Source of the DNA: Novosphingobium sp. G106
Lineage (GTDB): Bacteria > Pseudomonadota > Alphaproteobacteria > Sphingomonadales > Sphingomonadaceae
Assembly: GCF_019075875.1 (NCBI RefSeq)
Contig: NZ_JAHOOZ010000003.1
Location: forward strand, 186,001 to 250,000
Length of the DNA stretch: 64,000 nucleotides
Direction of reading: 5' to 3'
Part shown: in pieces, positions 60,873 through 64,000 of the stretch
Numbering within the stretch: position 1 is the first letter of the stretch
Layout of the letters: each line of letters opens with the position of its first letter
Notes under the pieces: model-generated
The model's input: only the letters and a program-made list of their open reading frames with translations
Told to the model about the DNA's origin: nothing
Database searches by the model: none
Position numbers and translations under genes: made by a program

Positions 60873-61529
60873 ATGGCCGATCAGTGTTGTGCCAGTTCCT
60901 GCGGTACCCAAGGGACGCTGGACGATCCGCGCTGGCGGCGGGTGCTCTGGATCGCGCTCGGCCTCAACGCGGCCATGTTCGCGGCCGAGATCGTGGCCGG
61001 CGTGATGGCGCATTCGCGCTCGCTTCAGGCGGATGCGCTCGATTTTCTGGGTGATGCCGCCAACTATGCAATCAGCCTCGGCGTGTCGGGCCTAGCGGTG
61101 CAATGGCGGGCGCGATCGGCCTTGCTCAAAGGTCTGACCATCCTGCCGTTCGGTCTGGGCGTACTCGCATGGGCAGTCTGGGGCCTCGTCCACGGCTCTT
61201 CTCCCGATCCGTTTGCCATGGGCTTCGTCGGGTTCGTCGCCCTGCTGGTCAACCTCTCGGTCGCTCTGATGCTCTTCCGCTACCGAACGGGCGACGCGAA
61301 CATGCGCTCGGTATGGATCTGTTCGCGCAACGACGCGATCAACAACGTGCTGGTGATCGCCGCGGGTCTCGCCGTGCTGTGGTCGGGTAGCGGTATTCCC
61401 GATTTGCTGGTCGCGTTTATCATGGCGGCGCTGGGGATCAGCGGGGGATGGCAGATCGTGAGGCAGGCGGCCGGGGAGCTTCGCCAGGAGGCCGGGTCGC
61501 CGAACCTACCGAGGATGCAGGGGGAATAG
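60873..61529 (+). CDS. CDF-family cation transporter
   Basis: A 218-residue inner-membrane transporter, shorter than most CDF proteins because the C-terminal cytoplasmic domain is missing. The N-terminus [13 protein letters not shown] is Cys-rich and may bind metal. The intramembrane site residues are in [20 protein letters not shown] and [20 protein letters not shown]. It probably exports Zn, Cd or Co from the cytoplasm. AGGAAT lies upstream. It is controlled by the MerR promoter just before it, and the czc-associated genes follow. Confidence 0.85.
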   Translation: MADQCCASSCGTQGTLDDPRWRRVLWIALGLNAAMFAAEIVAGVMAHSRSLQADALDFLGDAANYAISLGVSGLAVQWRARSALLKGLTILPFGLGVLAWAVWGLVHGSSPDPFAMGFVGFVALLVNLSVALMLFRYRTGDANMRSVWICSRNDAINNVLVIAAGLAVLWSGSGIPDLLVAFIMAALGISGGWQIVRQAAGELRQEAGSPNLPRMQGE

Positions 61530-61532
61530 CCG

Positions 61533-61940
61533 ATGGAAAACAGACGGCGATCAAGACGGTTTGCCTTGCCGGCCCATGTCATCAGGAGGCGCCAGCCCTT
61601 GCCTCGTGCGCTTGGCCTGATTGCGGGACTGGTCTTGGCGCTCACGCTCTGGATCGGGGTCTCGACTACGGCCGTGCACGCCGCCGAGTTCATGGGCTGC
61701 ACGGAACTTTCCGCCGACATCGAGACACATTTGAGCGCCAACGACAGCAAGCAGCCCGGCGTCCCCGACAACCAGGCTCAGCATCAACATGGCACCTGTC
61801 ACGGTCACTGTTTCAGCCTGCCTTCCATCGACACAATCGAGACGGCCATTCCGCTCGCGCTGACCACATGGCGCATCGGGACCGCAACTGAGCCCGACTC
61901 TATCGCGGCCACGAGCGAACTCAGACCACCCATCGCCTGA
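61533..61940 (+). CDS. Exported protein preceding czcC
   Basis: A 135-residue protein with a very basic N-terminus and one hydrophobic signal or anchor (LGLIAGLVLALTLWIGVSTT). The mature part has a His/Cys motif (QHQHGTCHGHCFSLP) suitable for metal. GGGGG precedes the ATG, three bases after the CDF stop. Its position resembles CzcI, a periplasmic protein that precedes czcC in Cupriavidus, but sequence similarity is not evident. Confidence 0.65.
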   Translation: MENRRRSRRFALPAHVIRRRQPLPRALGLIAGLVLALTLWIGVSTTAVHAAEFMGCTELSADIETHLSANDSKQPGVPDNQAQHQHGTCHGHCFSLPSIDTIETAIPLALTTWRIGTATEPDSIAATSELRPPIA

Positions 61941-62008
61941 CGCGAAGTACGTCCGCGCCGCCCCACGCCCGCGCGGACATTCGACCTTTCGTCAGGAGTC
62001 CAATTCCC

Positions 62009-63271
62009 ATGTCCCGTATTCTCGCGGCCATCGCTGCGGTGGCCCTCTCCATTCCACCGGTTGCAGCTCAGGGCGCGCCCCCGGGCAGCGCCCCGCTTAC
62101 GCTGGAGCAGGCGCTGGCAGCGGCCCGCAGCACTTCGCCCGCACTCGAAGCGGCATCGGCCGACCTGCGCGCCAGCAGCGCCGCGCGCAGGGTTGCCGGC
62201 CTTCGACCCAATCCCTCGCTCGAAGCCGAAACCGAAAACGTAGCTGGCAGCGGTCCCTACCGCGGGTTCGACAGCGCCGAGACGACCGTCGGTTTCGCGC
62301 TTCCCATCGAACTCGGCGGCAAGCGTTCGGCCCGGATCGGCGTCGCCGATGCGCAAGGGGCCAGGACACGCGTCGATGCGGCGATCGCCGACGCAGATGT
62401 CACGCAGCGCGTCACTCAGGCCTATATCGCTGCGGTTGCCGCCGAGCGCAGGCTCGGCGTGGCCCGCGAGCAGGCGCAGCTCGCCGGTGAAGCCTACCGA
62501 GCCGCGAGCGTGCGCGTAGCAGCCGGCCGTGCGTCTCCGATCGAGCAGCAACGCGCCGACGTGCTTCGCATCAACATGGATGCAGCGGCGGCTAGGGCGG
62601 AACGTGGCGCGATCGTCGCGCGCGAAACCCTGGCCCGCTTGATCGGCCGACAGGTGGACACCGGTCTCGACCTCGCCTGGTTCGACCGTATCGACGGTTA
62701 TGGCCCGAGCGCCCCCGTCAACGTCGACGGCACGCTCGCACTGGCCGCGGCTGATGCCGACGTAGCCACCGCCGATGCCCAGGTACGTCTCGCGCGTTCG
62801 CAGCGCGTTGGCGACGTGACGTTAAAGGCAGGCGCACGCCGATTGGAAGCGACCAACGACAACGCGGCAGTATTTGGCGTTTCGGTGCCGCTGCCGCTGT
62901 TCAACAGTGGAAGTGCCAGCGTCGCCCAGGCGCGTGCCGAACTCGACGGGGCCGAAGCGCGCCGCCGGATGGCCCGGATCGAAGCCGAGCAGGCCGTCGC
63001 CCAAGCTGCAGCCGAAGTCGCCAATGCGGCCGCCGATGCGCGCAACGCGGCCGGACCTGCGCTCGCCGCCGCGGTCGAAGCCGCGCGCATCGCCCGGATC
63101 GGCTACCGCGAAGGCAAGTTCGGCCAGCTCGACGTCCTTGATGCCGAACGCACACTGACCGAGACCCTCGCCGCCGCGATCGACGCGCTAGCCGCCTGGC
63201 ACGACGCCCGTGCCCGCCTCCAGCGCCTGACCAGCGCCGTCTCCCCGATCACGAAAAGACTGACCCCATGA
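62009..63271 (+). CDS. czcC: TolC-family outer-membrane protein, CzcC-like
   Basis: A 420-residue outer-membrane factor. Signal peptide MSRILAAIAAVALSIPPVAA. OEP repeats: LTLEQALAAARSTSPALEAA, then AGLRPNPSLEAETENVAGSG, and in the second half VFGVSVPLPLFNSGSASVAQ. The ending REGKFGQLDVLDAERTLTET is characteristic of the family. It should form the outer channel of a Co/Zn/Cd efflux system with the next gene. The stop overlaps the czcB start. Confidence 0.88.
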   Translation: MSRILAAIAAVALSIPPVAAQGAPPGSAPLTLEQALAAARSTSPALEAASADLRASSAARRVAGLRPNPSLEAETENVAGSGPYRGFDSAETTVGFALPIELGGKRSARIGVADAQGARTRVDAAIADADVTQRVTQAYIAAVAAERRLGVAREQAQLAGEAYRAASVRVAAGRASPIEQQRADVLRINMDAAAARAERGAIVARETLARLIGRQVDTGLDLAWFDRIDGYGPSAPVNVDGTLALAAADADVATADAQVRLARSQRVGDVTLKAGARRLEATNDNAAVFGVSVPLPLFNSGSASVAQARAELDGAEARRRMARIEAEQAVAQAAAEVANAAADARNAAGPALAAAVEAARIARIGYREGKFGQLDVLDAERTLTETLAAAIDALAAWHDARARLQRLTSAVSPITKRLTP

Positions 63272-64000
63272 GCACCCCGATCCTGCGCACCTTGCTGCCG
63301 CTCGCGCTCGCCGCCACGCTCGCCGCTTGCGGCGGCGCCAAGCCCAACGAAGAAAAGCCCGAAACCGAAGTCAAAGAAGGCTCCGGCGAAAAGGCCGAAG
63401 CCGCTATCAAGCTCAGCCCGCAGCAGATCGCCTCTGCCGGCATCCAGCTCGTCCGCCCGACGGTCGGTGGCGGTGGCGCGATCGAACTCCCGGCCACGAT
63501 CGAAGGCGATCCGCAAGGCACGCAGGTCGTGTCGGCCGCGATCGGCGGGCGCGTCGTCGCCTTGACACGCAATCTCGGCCAATCGGTCGGCCGCGGCGAG
63601 ACGCTGGCCGTCATAGAAAGCCGCGAAGCGGCGCAGCTCAACGCAGAGGTCGAGGCGGCGCAGGCGCGTGCTGCACTCGCCGGATCCAACCTTCAGCGCG
63701 AGCAGCGTTTGTTCGACGAGCGCGTGTCGGCGAAGCAGGATCTGATCGCCGCGCGTACCGCAGCGCGTGAAGCCGACATTGCCTTGAGGCTCGCCAGGCA
63801 GCAGCTCGGTGCGGCCGGCGGTGGCGGCGGCTCGCTCAATCGGCTGGCGATACGCGCTCCCATCGGCGGCCAGGTGGTCGCGCGCTCGGCCACGCTCGGC
63901 CAGACCGTAGCGGCCGATGCCGAGCTGTTCCGCGTCGCCAATCTCTCGACCGTTTCGCTGACCCTATCGATTTCCGCGGCCGATGCCGGACGCGTCCGGC
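63268..64000 (+). CDS. czcB: RND periplasmic adaptor, CzcB-like (runs off the window)
   Basis: The first 244 residues of a membrane-fusion protein. Lipoprotein-type signal (LRTLLPLALAATLAACGG), an acidic/Lys linker, then the hairpin and lipoyl parts: VSAAIGGRVVALTRNLGQSV, RGETLAVIESREAAQLNAEV, RLAIRAPIGGQVVARSATLG. The start overlaps czcC (ATGA). The gene is cut by the window end; czcA is expected to follow. Confidence 0.88.
   Translation, partial: MSTPILRTLLPLALAATLAACGGAKPNEEKPETEVKEGSGEKAEAAIKLSPQQIASAGIQLVRPTVGGGGAIELPATIEGDPQGTQVVSAAIGGRVVALTRNLGQSVGRGETLAVIESREAAQLNAEVEAAQARAALAGSNLQREQRLFDERVSAKQDLIAARTAAREADIALRLARQQLGAAGGGGGSLNRLAIRAPIGGQVVARSATLGQTVAADAELFRVANLSTVSLTLSISAADAGRVR

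Overview
The window looks like plasmid or chromid sequence from a GC-rich alphaproteobacterium, most likely a sphingomonad. Evidence: a RepA/ParA/ParB cassette with an iteron origin, the set of small conserved accessory genes usual on sphingomonad and rhizobial plasmids (DUF1173, DUF736, DUF2493, DUF3768, ArdC, a large ParB-like protein, a strawberry-notch methylase/helicase), several insertion sequences, and a large copper/cobalt-zinc-cadmium resistance island. Two tRNA genes, tRNA-Leu(UAA) and a tRNA-Ile2-type tRNA(CAU), sit on the same stretch, which is unusual for a simple plasmid. All assignments are from reading the sequence; no database search was run.

Layout. 0-14.2 kb: tyrosine integrase, plasmid accessory genes, a long imperfect inverted repeat, a DUF2384 antitoxin-like gene, an RHH/PIN toxin-antitoxin pair, then a nine-gene leftward cluster headed by a 701-residue ParB-like protein and ArdC. 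14.3-15.1 kb: decayed IS5. 15.1-29.1 kb: chromosome-like cargo: oxidoreductase, two tRNAs, HAD hydrolase, a LuxR regulator beside a soluble MCP/Cache protein, GNAT, and many small exported proteins. 29.1-35.9 kb: an IS pile (IS5 remnant, complete IS3, IS3 remnant, second IS3 with a duplicated right end) that has cut off a methylase/helicase pseudogene. 36.3-41.6 kb: iteron origin, repA, parB, parA and a DUF1612 regulator, all leftward. 42-43.2 kb: serine recombinase and an arsH remnant. 43.3-64 kb: metal resistance: dmeRF; a CnrYXH-type ECF sensor module upstream of copAB; copCD, a copper P-type ATPase and a MerR gene; cusCBA-cusF; a CadR-like MerR with YnfA; a CDF transporter; and the start of a czc operon running off the window.

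How the parts work together. Copper is probably handled at three levels: periplasmic oxidation and outer-membrane sequestration (CopA, CopB, CopC/D), export from the cytoplasm (P-type ATPase) and export across the envelope (CusCBA with a CusF-like chaperone). The copAB genes follow a membrane anti-sigma/metal sensor/ECF sigma trio whose sensor keeps all five CnrX metal ligands. Co/Ni goes through DmeF under DmeR, and Zn/Cd/Co through the CDF and Czc systems.

A notable feature is a set of at least seven genes (repA, parA, parB, DUF1612, the serine recombinase, a YcxB-like gene, an IS5 transposase) broken by a shift equivalent to one extra base, often in or next to short C/G runs. This may be homopolymer over-calling in the assembly rather than biology and should be settled before the replication genes are called dead.
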